64,000 nt of DNA from Mycobacterium sp. (GTDB lineage Bacteria; Actinomycetota; Actinomycetes; Mycobacteriales; Mycobacteriaceae): assembly GCA_021732005.1 (NCBI GenBank), contig JAKFVT010000032.1, positions 38,038-102,037 of the forward strand. The letters are read 5' to 3'. Both the position numbers and the translations under genes were made by a program. Under the pieces are notes generated by a model, which was not told the DNA's origin, made no database searches, and saw nothing but the letters and a program-made list of their open reading frames with translations. Shown here in pieces: positions 11,797 to 19,494 of the stretch; positions within the stretch are counted from its first letter, which is position 1, and every line of letters starts with the position of its first letter.

Positions 11797-12474
11797 ATGA
11801 CAGTCGTCGCCGACACCTACACCGGACACGTCGAACCGCAGACCGCTGCCCGCAGGACGGTGCCCGGCGCCACCATCGTGAAAATGTCAGTGGGCCCGAT
11901 GGACAACAACACCTACGTGGTGACCTGTTCCCACTCCGGCCAGAGTTTATTGGTCGACGCCGCCAACGACGCGGAGCTGCTGGTCGACCTGGTGCGTGAA
12001 CAGGCGCCGAAGCTGGCTCTCATCGTGACAAGCCACCAGCACTTCGATCACTGGCAGGCGCTCGAAGCGCTGGCCGAGGCGACCGGGGTTCCGACCGCCG
12101 CCCACGAGCTCGACGCGGAGCCGCTGCCGGTGACGCCGCAGCGCTACCTGGCCGACGGCGACACGATCAGCGTCGGTGACCTCGTCTTCGATGTGATCCA
12201 TCTGCGCGGGCATACCCCCGGCTCGGTCGCGCTGGCGTTGCGTCCGGCCGGCGAGCGGACCACCACCCACCTGTTCACCGGGGACTGCCTCTTTCCGGGC
12301 GGCGTCGGCAAGACGTGGGAGCCCGGCGCGTTCGAGCAACTACTCGGCGACGTGAACAGCAAGGTGTTCGGCCGGTACGGCGACGACACGGTGGTCTATC
12401 CCGGGCACGGCGACGACACCACGCTGGGCGCCGAGCGTCCGCACCTGGCCGAATGGCGTGAGCGCGGCTGGTAA
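11797..12474 (+). CDS. MBL-fold metallo-hydrolase, Rv1637c type
   Basis: This is a glyoxalase-II-like member of the metallo-beta-lactamase superfamily. Metal ligands are visible in the HxHxDH motif (SHQHFDHW), in HTPGSVALAL, in the aspartate of FTGDCLFPGG, and in YPGHGDDT near the C-terminus. The protein is 225 residues if the ATG at 11797 is used; a GTG at 11788 adds three. The physiological substrate is unknown; hydroxyacylglutathione is unlikely because mycobacteria use mycothiol, so a mycothiol thioester is an inference only. It is divergent from uvrA, as in M. tuberculosis. In M. tuberculosis the next gene is the Rv1636 stress protein; here about 4.6 kb of other genes intervene. Confidence 0.88.
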   Translation: MTVVADTYTGHVEPQTAARRTVPGATIVKMSVGPMDNNTYVVTCSHSGQSLLVDAANDAELLVDLVREQAPKLALIVTSHQHFDHWQALEALAEATGVPTAAHELDAEPLPVTPQRYLADGDTISVGDLVFDVIHLRGHTPGSVALALRPAGERTTTHLFTGDCLFPGGVGKTWEPGAFEQLLGDVNSKVFGRYGDDTVVYPGHGDDTTLGAERPHLAEWRERGW

Positions 12475-12481
12475 ATGGTGA

Positions 12482-12529
12482 CGCCTCCCTCCTGGTGGTA
12501 TCCATGACCCAGCGCGTCTGAGGGAGGCG
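12482..12529. promoter_or_regulatory. 10-bp perfect inverted repeat upstream of the toxin gene
   Basis: CGCCTCCCTC (12482-12491) and GAGGGAGGCG (12520-12529) are exact reverse complements 28 bp apart. The right arm contains the purine-rich ribosome-binding sequence GAGGGAGG of the short ORF starting at 12532. If transcribed, the hairpin would mask that site. A TATCCAT sequence between the arms could be a -10 box, in which case the repeat would be a DNA operator instead. Confidence 0.5.
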
Positions 12530-12531
12530 GT

Positions 12532-12579
12532 ATGTCGCTCTGGCTGTTCAGACTCGTAGTCGAGGCGCCGTGTCCCTGA
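12532..12579 (+). CDS. candidate 15-codon leader ORF overlapping the toxin start
   Basis: ATG at 12532 follows the strong ribosome-binding sequence GAGGGAGG and encodes MSLWLFRLVVEAPCP before a TGA at 12577-12579. The toxin GTG (12570) lies inside its last codons in another frame, so the two overlap by 10 nt. Ribosomes ending here could restart on the toxin, which has only a weak site (GAGG) of its own. The peptide sequence is unremarkable; its role as a leader is inferred from position and signal strength. Confidence 0.4.
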   Translation: MSLWLFRLVVEAPCP

Positions 12580-14126
12580 CCGTTGCCGACATCGAGCGGT
12601 GGAATGCGGGCGACGTTCGAGAGGTCTTTCATGCCGCCAGCAGTCGCGCGCAAGCGGCCTTAGATGCTGCCGACGGTCTGGCGACTCTCCCCGCCTTCAC
12701 AACCTGGAGCGGCGAATCAGCGGAAGCAGCCAAGCGAGCGATCGGCCAAACCCGCAAGGATCTCGATTCTCACGGCAACGAATCGTTGGCGGTGGCGAAC
12801 GCTGCACGCAGTGCGGCTGACAATATCGACCGCATCAAATCCGAATTGGCGTCGCTGAAGGCCGACGCTGAGTCGCTAGGCATGGAGATTGATCCGCTTT
12901 CCGACACCGTGTTGCCCGGTCCAAAGGTCCGCAATCCGATGGAGACCGAACTCAAGCAGTCCCAGTTGCAGCCGAGGCTGAACACGATCGTAGCCGAGGC
13001 CAATCTCGTCGATGCGGCGCTCGCCAACGCGATCAACATGGCCGGTGGCGATACCCCTATTCCGGCAGTGGCCGGTAGGTCTTCAAGCGCGCAGCCGACC
13101 AACGTGAACGACGCGCTCGACCAGATTGCGGGCGCTCCGGTACCAAACAACACACCTCAACCAATGGTTCTCTCCGCCAAGGAGATCGAGGACTTCAAGG
13201 CATCAGCGAGACCGATCCTCGCGGCCGAAGGCATGCGGCCGGAGCAGATCGAGCCGTACTTGTCAGGCATGGTGGCGCGAGCACAAGCCATGGGATGGAA
13301 CTTCCCGAAGTCCCCGCCGCCCGAGCCGGCTCGGGTGCCTCCACCCGGGTTTGGCGAGGGATTTGGTGACGCCTGGCGAAACGCCGAGCAGGGCGTCAAG
13401 AATCTGCTGGGACAGGGCGGGCCGGGCGCGCCTGGCGTCTATGAATCGTGGAAAGGGCTAGCTCAGGGAATTTCCGACACCGCGACAAATCCAGTCGGTG
13501 CGGTTGTCGACGAAGTCAAGCACGCTTTGGACTCGCCCAGCGCTGCCTACTATGCGGGCGAGAAAACTTTCGACCTTTCTGCGGCTGCCGCCACAGCGCC
13601 CTGGGGCACTGAGGGTGCAATGGTTCGCGCGGGACTGCCCGCCGAGTTGGTCACCGAGGGTGGTATCCCGCTGAAGGTCCTGCGCGGTTACGATCCGCTG
13701 GGAGGCATGACGCCAACAGATTTTGACAGCCTTTTTGGTCCGGCGGGAGCACGGGTTTTTCCCGATAACAACGGATTTCCACCGGGCTACGTCCCGCAGC
13801 CCGCTAATCTGCCTGCGGGGACGATCATCGACAGAATCGGATCCGAGCAAGGCAGTTATTTGGCGCCTGACGGCACTCCGTTAGGAGGGCGGGCCATCAT
13901 GCCGGAAAGCGTTGGCGGGGAATATAACCGGTACATGATCTCTGGCAAGCCGATGCCGGATGGGTGGCAGATCGTCGAGGGGCCGGTCCAGCCATGGTTC
14001 GGTCAGACGCCGATACCTGGAGCACCCCAATATATGGTTGTCGGCCCCGACGGGGCCAGGGTTCCAGTGCGGGACTTACTCGAGGAAGGCGTACTTGATC
14101 GTGCAGGACCACCCCTTGGCCGCTAG
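12570..14126 (+). CDS. WXG-like/TNT-domain protein, probable secreted NAD(P)+ glycohydrolase toxin
   Basis: The 518-residue protein has a helical N-terminal half with WSGESAEAAKRA near residue 46, resembling the W-x-G region of type VII (ESX) secretion substrates. A Pro-rich linker lies near 245-265. The C-terminal domain from about residue 403 carries the TNT (tuberculosis necrotizing toxin) pattern: PPGYVPQPANLPAGTIIDRIG, GSYLAPDGTPLGGRA, QPWFGQ, and APQYMVVG. TNT domains, as in M. tuberculosis CpnT, hydrolyse NAD+ and kill host or competitor cells. There is no pore-forming channel domain like that of CpnT. The GTG at 12570 is the only sensible start. The 3' end overlaps the putative immunity gene. 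Identification by motif memory is fairly sure for TNT and weaker for the ESX-type N-terminus. Confidence 0.82.
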   Translation: MSLTVADIERWNAGDVREVFHAASSRAQAALDAADGLATLPAFTTWSGESAEAAKRAIGQTRKDLDSHGNESLAVANAARSAADNIDRIKSELASLKADAESLGMEIDPLSDTVLPGPKVRNPMETELKQSQLQPRLNTIVAEANLVDAALANAINMAGGDTPIPAVAGRSSSAQPTNVNDALDQIAGAPVPNNTPQPMVLSAKEIEDFKASARPILAAEGMRPEQIEPYLSGMVARAQAMGWNFPKSPPPEPARVPPPGFGEGFGDAWRNAEQGVKNLLGQGGPGAPGVYESWKGLAQGISDTATNPVGAVVDEVKHALDSPSAAYYAGEKTFDLSAAAATAPWGTEGAMVRAGLPAELVTEGGIPLKVLRGYDPLGGMTPTDFDSLFGPAGARVFPDNNGFPPGYVPQPANLPAGTIIDRIGSEQGSYLAPDGTPLGGRAIMPESVGGEYNRYMISGKPMPDGWQIVEGPVQPWFGQTPIPGAPQYMVVGPDGARVPVRDLLEEGVLDRAGPPLGR

Positions 14127-14529
14127 GTCCCGCGAGCTACAAACCGAGATCAACCGGATCGCCGAGCGGCTCGACGTTCAGCCCATGACCGTCGGTTTGT
14201 TGACGAACGATGGACTCAATATTTTCGTGGGCGATGACGGCCTGTATCACTTCGCATTCTACGAGCGCGGCCAACTTGAATTCGATCGAACGGGCACGCT
14301 CGACGACGTCTTGTACTGGTACTGCGAAGACAGAGTCGCGGACGACGCGGCGAGGTGGTCTGACCGCAAACAGAGGTTCCAGTACGAGCACGATCTTCTC
14401 AGTCGCTTCAGCCCCGACTGGGCCAAGCGGCGAGTACGCGAGCTTGCCGCAAATTTTCGACGGCGGCGCCCCAATGAGCCTCACCCAGAAGGTATTTCAT
14501 TGCTTCCTGATATCGGTGAAACCTTATGA
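14095..14529 (+). CDS. putative immunity protein for the TNT toxin (Imm63-like)
   Basis: This is a 144-residue soluble protein without signal peptide, as expected for a cytoplasmic antitoxin of a toxin/immunity pair. The C-terminal half (DDVLYWYCEDRVADDAARW, DRKQRFQYEHDLLSRFSPDW, AKRRVRELAANF) resembles Imm63-type immunity proteins as I remember them, with an aromatic/acidic helix followed by a basic one. The TTG at 14095 sits five bases after GAGGAAGG, better spaced than the alternative GTG at 14101. It overlaps the toxin gene by about 30 bp, so the pair is translationally coupled. Immunity function is inferred mainly from this arrangement. Confidence 0.65.
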   Translation: MIVQDHPLAARSRELQTEINRIAERLDVQPMTVGLLTNDGLNIFVGDDGLYHFAFYERGQLEFDRTGTLDDVLYWYCEDRVADDAARWSDRKQRFQYEHDLLSRFSPDWAKRRVRELAANFRRRRPNEPHPEGISLLPDIGETL

Positions 14530-14609
14530 GCCACCGTCACCTAGCCCGCGCAGAGTGACTGAGTCATCAGAGCGGTACACGTTGAAACCACGTCCGGCGT
14601 CAGACCGCG

Positions 14610-15116
14610 TCAGGGGCAGGTCGCAACGACCTCGAACGGCTTGCTGACCTGGTTGCCGGCTGAGTCCGATCCGCTGGCGGTGCCCTTGATGGTGTAGGTG
14701 TTGTCGTCCTTGGTGGCGGTCGCCGTATCACCCGGCACACCATCGGTGAAGTTCAGCACCACCCCATTGACGTCCCCGAGTCCGACGACGCGGACCTTGG
14801 ATGCGTCCGGCTCGAGACCCACGATCACCCCGGTGATCACCTCTCCGATGGCGATCGAGAATTTGCCGTCGGTCGTCGAGCACACCACCGGACCGTCGAC
14901 CTGCTTGGCCTGACCGTCGACCGTGACCTTGGCGCCGGGCCCCGTGGCTGCTGTACTCGTCGCGGCCGCCCCCGAGGTCGTCGCCGCCACCGAGGTCGTG
15001 GTTGCGGCCGTCGACGTCGTCGTCGCGTCACTGGAGCTGCCGTCCTTCGAGCAACCGACCCCGCCAACCATCAAAATCACCGCTGCGCCAACAACACTCA
15101 GCAATCGAACCATCAT
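14610..15116 (-). CDS. LpqH-like (19-kDa antigen family) lipoprotein
   Basis: The N-terminus MMVRLLSVVGAAVILMVGGVGC is a lipoprotein signal with the acylated cysteine near position 22, followed by a long Thr/Ala/Ser linker typical of O-mannosylated mycobacterial lipoproteins. The folded part (KVTVDGQAKQVDGPVVCSTT, then FSIAIGEVITGVIVGL and PFEVVATCP with a second and third Cys) fits the LpqH family, whose members are TLR2-active surface antigens. The frame is open from 15143; the ATG at 15116 has GAGGAG six bases upstream and gives 168 residues. It converges with the immunity gene, 80 bp apart. Confidence 0.82.
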   Translation of the reverse strand: MMVRLLSVVGAAVILMVGGVGCSKDGSSSDATTTSTAATTTSVAATTSGAAATSTAATGPGAKVTVDGQAKQVDGPVVCSTTDGKFSIAIGEVITGVIVGLEPDASKVRVVGLGDVNGVVLNFTDGVPGDTATATKDDNTYTIKGTASGSDSAGNQVSKPFEVVATCP

Positions 15117-15337
15117 CGTTGTCTCCTCGGCATGGCCGGCCACCCGGGGCCGAGCCTAGACCACCGGCACCCACCGAAGAACGAAACGGCAATCCCCGAG
15201 GTAACCGCCGGGCAAAATGCCGTGCCGAGGAGAAATACCACTCGGCGATATCCGCAACGATGCCCCTACGCAGCGATTTCGTCCGGTAGCGTATGCACCG
15301 CTTTGCCCCGCTCTAGTCAGAAAACACGGAGACTTCG

Positions 15338-15637
15338 ATGACCCAGCAATCACCCGGCTACCCGCCCGCGGCTCCGCAGCCGAAGAACAACTTGGCACTC
15401 GCCATCTTGGCGACGATCTTCTGCTTCCCGATCACCGGCATCGTCGCGATCGTGAAAGCCGCTCAGGTGAATGGACTCTGGGTGCAGGGCCAGTACGCCG
15501 AAGCGCAAGCGTCGGCCTCTGCCGCCAGGAAGTGGGTGATCTGGAGCGTCGTCATCTGGTTCGTGATCATCGTCATCTACGGCATCCTCTTCGCTACCGG
15601 TGTGATGAACATGGACGTCGACACCACCACGTCGTGA
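15338..15637 (+). CDS. CD225/dispanin family membrane protein
   Basis: This 99-residue protein has a proline-rich N-terminus (MTQQSPGYPPAAPQPKNN) and two hydrophobic helices (about 20-42 and 66-90). They flank the conserved loop with GIVAIVKAAQVNGLWVQGQY and SASAARKW, the CD225 signature shared with interferon-induced transmembrane proteins. Bacterial function is unknown. GGAGA precedes the ATG by five bases. Its TGA overlaps the GTG of the next gene, and pairing with a DUF2752 gene is common in actinobacteria. Confidence 0.85.
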   Translation: MTQQSPGYPPAAPQPKNNLALAILATIFCFPITGIVAIVKAAQVNGLWVQGQYAEAQASASAARKWVIWSVVIWFVIIVIYGILFATGVMNMDVDTTTS

Positions 15638-16074
15638 CATCGACAGAGGTTGGGCGGGCGGCCGGCGGCCGCCTCGCCCGCCTCGGCCCGCCGCTGGCCG
15701 TGGGTGCACTCACGGCGGGCGCGTGTGCTGCGGTGTGGATCGGCGACCCCAATACCCCGGGCGGCATTCTTCCCATCTGTCCGACGAAAGCCCTTCTGGG
15801 CGTTGACTGTCCGGGCTGCGGCACCCTTCGCATGATCTATTCGCTGCTGCACGGCGACCTGCCGACGGCGATCCGGTTCAACGCGCTGGCGTTGGTTGCG
15901 CTTGGCTTTCTGGCTGTCGCGTACGGGACGTGGACCTACGGTCGGGTTACCGGCCGCCAGCTAGCTGGATGGCAGCACCATCGATGGGCCCCGTTCATCG
16001 CGCTCGGGCTGGTGTCGGTCTGGTTCGTTGTACGCAACTTGCCCTTCGCGCCGTTCACCGCACTGCGCGTCTGA
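15634..16074 (+). CDS. DUF2752 family membrane protein
   Basis: This is a 146-residue protein with about three membrane helices (residues 20-36, 80-100, 120-137). The diagnostic DUF2752 segment is PTKALLGVDCPGCGTLRMIY followed by LLHGDLPTAIRFN, with a CPGCG pair of cysteines close to the membrane. The role of the family is unknown. The start is the GTG at 15634, overlapping the upstream stop by four bases (GTGA), so the gene is translationally coupled to the CD225 gene. It ends four bases from the convergent corA-like gene. Confidence 0.85.
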   Translation: MTSTEVGRAAGGRLARLGPPLAVGALTAGACAAVWIGDPNTPGGILPICPTKALLGVDCPGCGTLRMIYSLLHGDLPTAIRFNALALVALGFLAVAYGTWTYGRVTGRQLAGWQHHRWAPFIALGLVSVWFVVRNLPFAPFTALRV

Positions 16075-16083
16075 GGCCTCAGA
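16070..16083. repeat. 14-bp palindrome spanning two convergent stop codons
   Basis: TCTGAGGCCTCAGA is a perfect palindrome containing the TGA of the DUF2752 gene and the TGA of the corA-like gene on the other strand. The genes are four bases apart. With no loop it is a poor intrinsic terminator, though it could act as one in both directions. Confidence 0.4.
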
Positions 16084-17089
16084 GCCAGCCGCGCCGTTTG
16101 AAGATGACGTAGAGAAGCCCGGAGGCCAAGACGATGATGGCCGCGCTGGACACCAAACCGACGACACTTTGAAAGCCCGGGTAGGGGACGTTCTGTCCGT
16201 ACCACCCGGTGACCGCGGTGGGCACCGCAATGATCGCTGCCCAGCCGGTGAGCTTCTTCATGATCGTGTTGAGTCGCGCGTCCTGCAGCGACAGATTCGT
16301 CTCGAACACCGTTGTGATCATGTCGCGCAACGACTCCGTCCACTCCGCCGCCCGAATGACGTGGTCGTAGAGATCGGAATACCAGCTGTCGAGTGCGACG
16401 CTGTCGGCGTGCTCTGCGCGGCGGCGCATGATCGTGTTGATGACCTCGCGCATGGGCAGCACGACCCGGCGCAACTCCACGAGTTCCTTACGGAGCCGGT
16501 AGGTGGAGCGCTGAATCGTGCGGGTCACCGCACGGTCGTCGAACAAGCCATCCTCGAGCGCTTCGATGGCGTCATCGAGCTGCTGGATGGTGTCGAACTG
16601 GCCGTCGACGATCACATCGAGCAAGCCGTGCAGCAACGCCGGCGGACCCATCTTCAGCAGGTCGGCGTTCTCATCCCACCGCCGGACCACCTCGTCGATG
16701 TCGAAAACCGGCTTCTGCGGGTCTAATTCGTGACGCACGGTGACAATCCCCGCCGGCAGCACGAAGATGGACACCCGCGTCAGCAGCAGACGCGACTCCA
16801 GATCATTGGCCAGCGGCGGGGCCAATGCGGTGGCGTACACCGTCAGAAAAGTATGCGTCGCATACCGAGTCGCCTTCGTGCGTTCGGCATGCGCGACGGT
16901 GTCTTCGATCGCATGCTGATCGAACCCCAGCTCCTGGGCAAGCTCGCACAACACGTCGTGATCCGGATTGCACATGTCCACCCAGACCAGCGCGTTGCGC
17001 TCGGCAAGATGGTTTGAGGTTTCCTGGAGCGGAAAGTCTTCCGCCTTCAGTACGCCATCGACCCACAGTCGGGTTCGGCAGTAGGTCAT
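16079..17089 (-). CDS. CorA-family divalent cation transporter with GQN in place of GMN
   Basis: CorA forms pentameric inner-membrane channels for Mg2+ and Co2+. The 336-residue protein has the usual large acidic cytoplasmic domain with long helices (for example LRKELVELRRVVLPMREVIN). Two C-terminal membrane helices follow (about 275-293 and 308-327) and a basic end (FKRRGWL). The selectivity loop after the first helix reads GWYGQNVPYPGF; the classical motif is YGMN. The same substitution occurs in other actinobacterial paralogues as I recall, so this may be a subfamily with different ion preference. The start used is the ATG at 17089 (MTYCRTRLWVDG). Confidence 0.88.
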   Translation of the reverse strand: MTYCRTRLWVDGVLKAEDFPLQETSNHLAERNALVWVDMCNPDHDVLCELAQELGFDQHAIEDTVAHAERTKATRYATHTFLTVYATALAPPLANDLESRLLLTRVSIFVLPAGIVTVRHELDPQKPVFDIDEVVRRWDENADLLKMGPPALLHGLLDVIVDGQFDTIQQLDDAIEALEDGLFDDRAVTRTIQRSTYRLRKELVELRRVVLPMREVINTIMRRRAEHADSVALDSWYSDLYDHVIRAAEWTESLRDMITTVFETNLSLQDARLNTIMKKLTGWAAIIAVPTAVTGWYGQNVPYPGFQSVVGLVSSAAIIVLASGLLYVIFKRRGWL

Positions 17090-17122
17090 CAGACCAGTCT
17101 GCGGCAGCCCTGACCGGGCCGG

Positions 17123-17569
17123 CTAACCGGTGGTGTGAACGATCAGCACGTCGCATTTGGACCGGCGCGCCACGTTCGCCGGCACCGAGCCCAGCAGGCG
17201 GCCGGCGATCGTGCTCAAGCCGACGTTTCCGACGATCAGGAGATCGGCGCCGGCCTCTTCGGCCAGTTCCACCAGGGCGTCAACCGGAGCGCCGACGACA
17301 GCGCGCTCCTCGACTTCGGCCGCACCTGCAGCCTTCGCGCGGTCGCGAGCCTCGCGCAGGATCGCGTAGATGGGGGCATTGCCCGCCATCTTGTAGCCCT
17401 CGTCCTTCAGCAGGTCGGCCGCGCGGGTGTCCTCATTGGCCGGGAAATAGGCGGTCGCGACGATGACTTTGGAGCCAGGCTCGGAGGCGAGGTAACCCGC
17501 CCGGTCGACTGCACGCAGCGATGAATCCGAGCCGTCCGTGCCGACGACCACGGTCTTGTAACCGCCCAT
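17123..17569 (-). CDS. universal stress protein, Rv1636 type
   Basis: The single-domain UspA-fold protein (148 residues) carries the nucleotide-binding signature GNVGLSTIAGRLLGSVPANV and the strand VVVGTDGSDSSLRAVDRA. The M. tuberculosis orthologue Rv1636 is known to bind cAMP. The ORF is open from 17611, but the ATG at 17569 (MGGYKTVVVG) has GGAGGG five bases upstream and matches family length. It lies 33 bp from corA on the same strand. Orthology is supported by the flanking CapA-like glycosyltransferase, as in M. tuberculosis. Confidence 0.92.
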   Translation of the reverse strand: MGGYKTVVVGTDGSDSSLRAVDRAGYLASEPGSKVIVATAYFPANEDTRAADLLKDEGYKMAGNAPIYAILREARDRAKAAGAAEVEERAVVGAPVDALVELAEEAGADLLIVGNVGLSTIAGRLLGSVPANVARRSKCDVLIVHTTG

Positions 17570-17920
17570 TCGTACCCTCCAGTCTCCCAATTTCAACGCC
17601 ACCCGGAACACTATCTCTTTGGCACCTCACAAGGGTGCGATTCCCGTCACGCGGCAATTCCGGCGCGCCACGCGACGCCACTCTACCGGGCAAAATAGCG
17701 TCCCAGACAGTTGCGTGAGCCGTGCGACAGCGCCCGGAATTGCATATCCACATCGCATCCGATTCGTCATTGTCGACGCTGCCACATCAATGATGACCAA
17801 TGGGGCTCAATTCAAAACCGCCCGAATTCCACCGGGCACGACCCTTGGTTCGCCGAACAGGATTGGTGGGCTGCGGGTTAACGTTTGGCCCACCATCGAC
17901 CGCGGTACAGGACGACACAC
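17570..17920. other. intergenic region between the divergent stress-protein and glycosyltransferase genes, with a 10-bp inverted repeat
   Basis: This 351-bp gap should hold both divergent promoters. A perfect inverted repeat, GCAATTCCGG (17654-17663) and CCGGAATTGC (17734-17743), lies near its middle and could be a pair of regulator half-sites. AGGA about eight bases before 17921 is the ribosome-binding site of the glycosyltransferase. No RNA gene or further ORF is convincing. Confidence 0.4.
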
Positions 17921-19459
17921 GTGAGTATCACCCTTCGGCCCGAACGGGTCCTCGACGACGAGCAGCGACGCGGCGCGCCCGCGCGACCACTCGACGCCGT
18001 ATGGGTGGCAGTGTTCGCCACTGCGCTCAGTGCCGCCGGAGCGGCGCGCCCATCGCTGTGGTTCGACGAGGCTGCCACGATCTCGGCTTCCACCCGGCCG
18101 ATACCCGACTTGTGGCGCATGGTCGGCAACATCGACGCCGTTCACGGGCTGTACTACCTGCTCATGCACGGCTGGTTCGCGGTGTTCCCCGCGACCGAGT
18201 TCTGGTCGCGGTTGTCCAGTTCCGTCGTGGTGGGCTTGGCGGCCGCCGGTGTCGTGGTGCTGGGCCGCCTTCTGTCGACCCGCTCGGTCGCGGTGACCGC
18301 GGGTCTGGTTTTCGCGATGCTCCCCCGCGTGACGTGGGCCGGCATGGAAGCCCGGTCCTACGCACTGACCATGGTCGTCGGTGTCTGGCTCACGGCGCTG
18401 TGCGTGGTCGCGCTGCGGCGGAACCGGCCGAGATGGTGGGTCGGATACGCGGTTCTGGCGACCGGCGCCACACTGTTGAACGTCTTCGCGATTCTGTTGC
18501 TGCCGGTGCACGCCGCGATGGTCCCGACCATGGCTGAATCCAGGAAGACCCGGTGGCACTGGGCGCTGGCAGCGGCGGCAGTCTGCGCTGCGACGTTCCC
18601 TTTCCTGTTATTCACCCAAAGCCAGCTGTTCCAGGTGGGGTGGATTTCGCCGCTGAGCGGCCGAACCGCCGGAATGATCTTGGTAGACCAGTACTTTGAC
18701 CGTTCACTACCCGTCGCGGCGATGTGCGGGCTGCTGGGCCTCGCCGGCCTGATGTCGTGGCGGCGGGCCGGGTGGCGCCCGCGACGTCTGGTCGTGATCG
18801 CTCTAGCGTGGATCTTGCTGCCCACTGCCGCCGTGCTTGGGTATTCGATGCTGCGCGATCCGGTCTACTACCCGCGCTACCTGTCGTTCACGGCCCCCGC
18901 CATGGCGCTCATCATCGGCCCCTGCATCGTGACGCTCGGCCGCTCTTCGCGCGGATGGATCACCGCCCTCCTTGCGGTGTTCGCGATCGCAGCGACGCCC
19001 AACTACCTGTCCCAGCGCGGGCCCTATGCCAAGGAGGGCATGGACTACAGCCAGGTTGCCGACGTCATCACCCGGCACGCGGCACCGGGAGATTGCCTCA
19101 TGATGGACAACTCGACGGCATGGAAGCCCGGCCCGATCCGCCCGCTGATCGCCGCGCGGCCCACGGCGTTCGCCAAGCTGCGCGACTACGGCCGTGGCAA
19201 AACCGGCGTCGAGCGAAACATGTTGTGGGACGCCCATATTGCGGTCTGGATGTGGGCGGACGAGATGTCCGACTGCCCCGCGATCTGGACAGTGTCCGAG
19301 CGCGACAAGTCCCTGCCGCCGCACGAGCAGGGACCGGAACTGCACGCGGGTCCGCGACTCGGCCGGGCGATGGCCTACCAGGTGCCCTACCGGTTCGGCT
19401 TCCGCATCGTCGAACGCTGGCAGTTCAATTTCGCGCAGGTCACCAAGTCAATTCGCTGA
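17921..19459 (+). CDS. polyprenyl-phosphate-mannose-dependent mannosyltransferase, CapA (Rv1635c) type
   Basis: This GT-C (GT39-like) integral membrane glycosyltransferase has about ten hydrophobic helices. The catalytic acidic pair lies in the first external loop (LWFDEAATISASTRP, about residues 45-59), and a soluble C-terminal part begins near residue 380. The M. tuberculosis counterpart Rv1635c adds the first mannose of the lipoarabinomannan cap. The same neighbours (Rv1636-like gene upstream, Rv1634-like exporter further downstream) argue for orthology. The frame is open from 17885; the GTG at 17921 (MSITLRPERVL) has AGGA eight bases upstream, giving 512 residues. Whether this organism really mannose-caps LAM cannot be told from the gene alone. 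Confidence 0.8.
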   Translation: MSITLRPERVLDDEQRRGAPARPLDAVWVAVFATALSAAGAARPSLWFDEAATISASTRPIPDLWRMVGNIDAVHGLYYLLMHGWFAVFPATEFWSRLSSSVVVGLAAAGVVVLGRLLSTRSVAVTAGLVFAMLPRVTWAGMEARSYALTMVVGVWLTALCVVALRRNRPRWWVGYAVLATGATLLNVFAILLLPVHAAMVPTMAESRKTRWHWALAAAAVCAATFPFLLFTQSQLFQVGWISPLSGRTAGMILVDQYFDRSLPVAAMCGLLGLAGLMSWRRAGWRPRRLVVIALAWILLPTAAVLGYSMLRDPVYYPRYLSFTAPAMALIIGPCIVTLGRSSRGWITALLAVFAIAATPNYLSQRGPYAKEGMDYSQVADVITRHAAPGDCLMMDNSTAWKPGPIRPLIAARPTAFAKLRDYGRGKTGVERNMLWDAHIAVWMWADEMSDCPAIWTVSERDKSLPPHEQGPELHAGPRLGRAMAYQVPYRFGFRIVERWQFNFAQVTKSIR

Positions 19460-19494
19460 TGCGTCACCGGACATCAAATGGGTACGCCGCAAGG

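Noticed and set aside
14556..14570. Short palindrome TGACTGAGTCA between the immunity and lipoprotein genes
   Set aside because: Only five bases per arm; too common to support a terminator or operator by itself.
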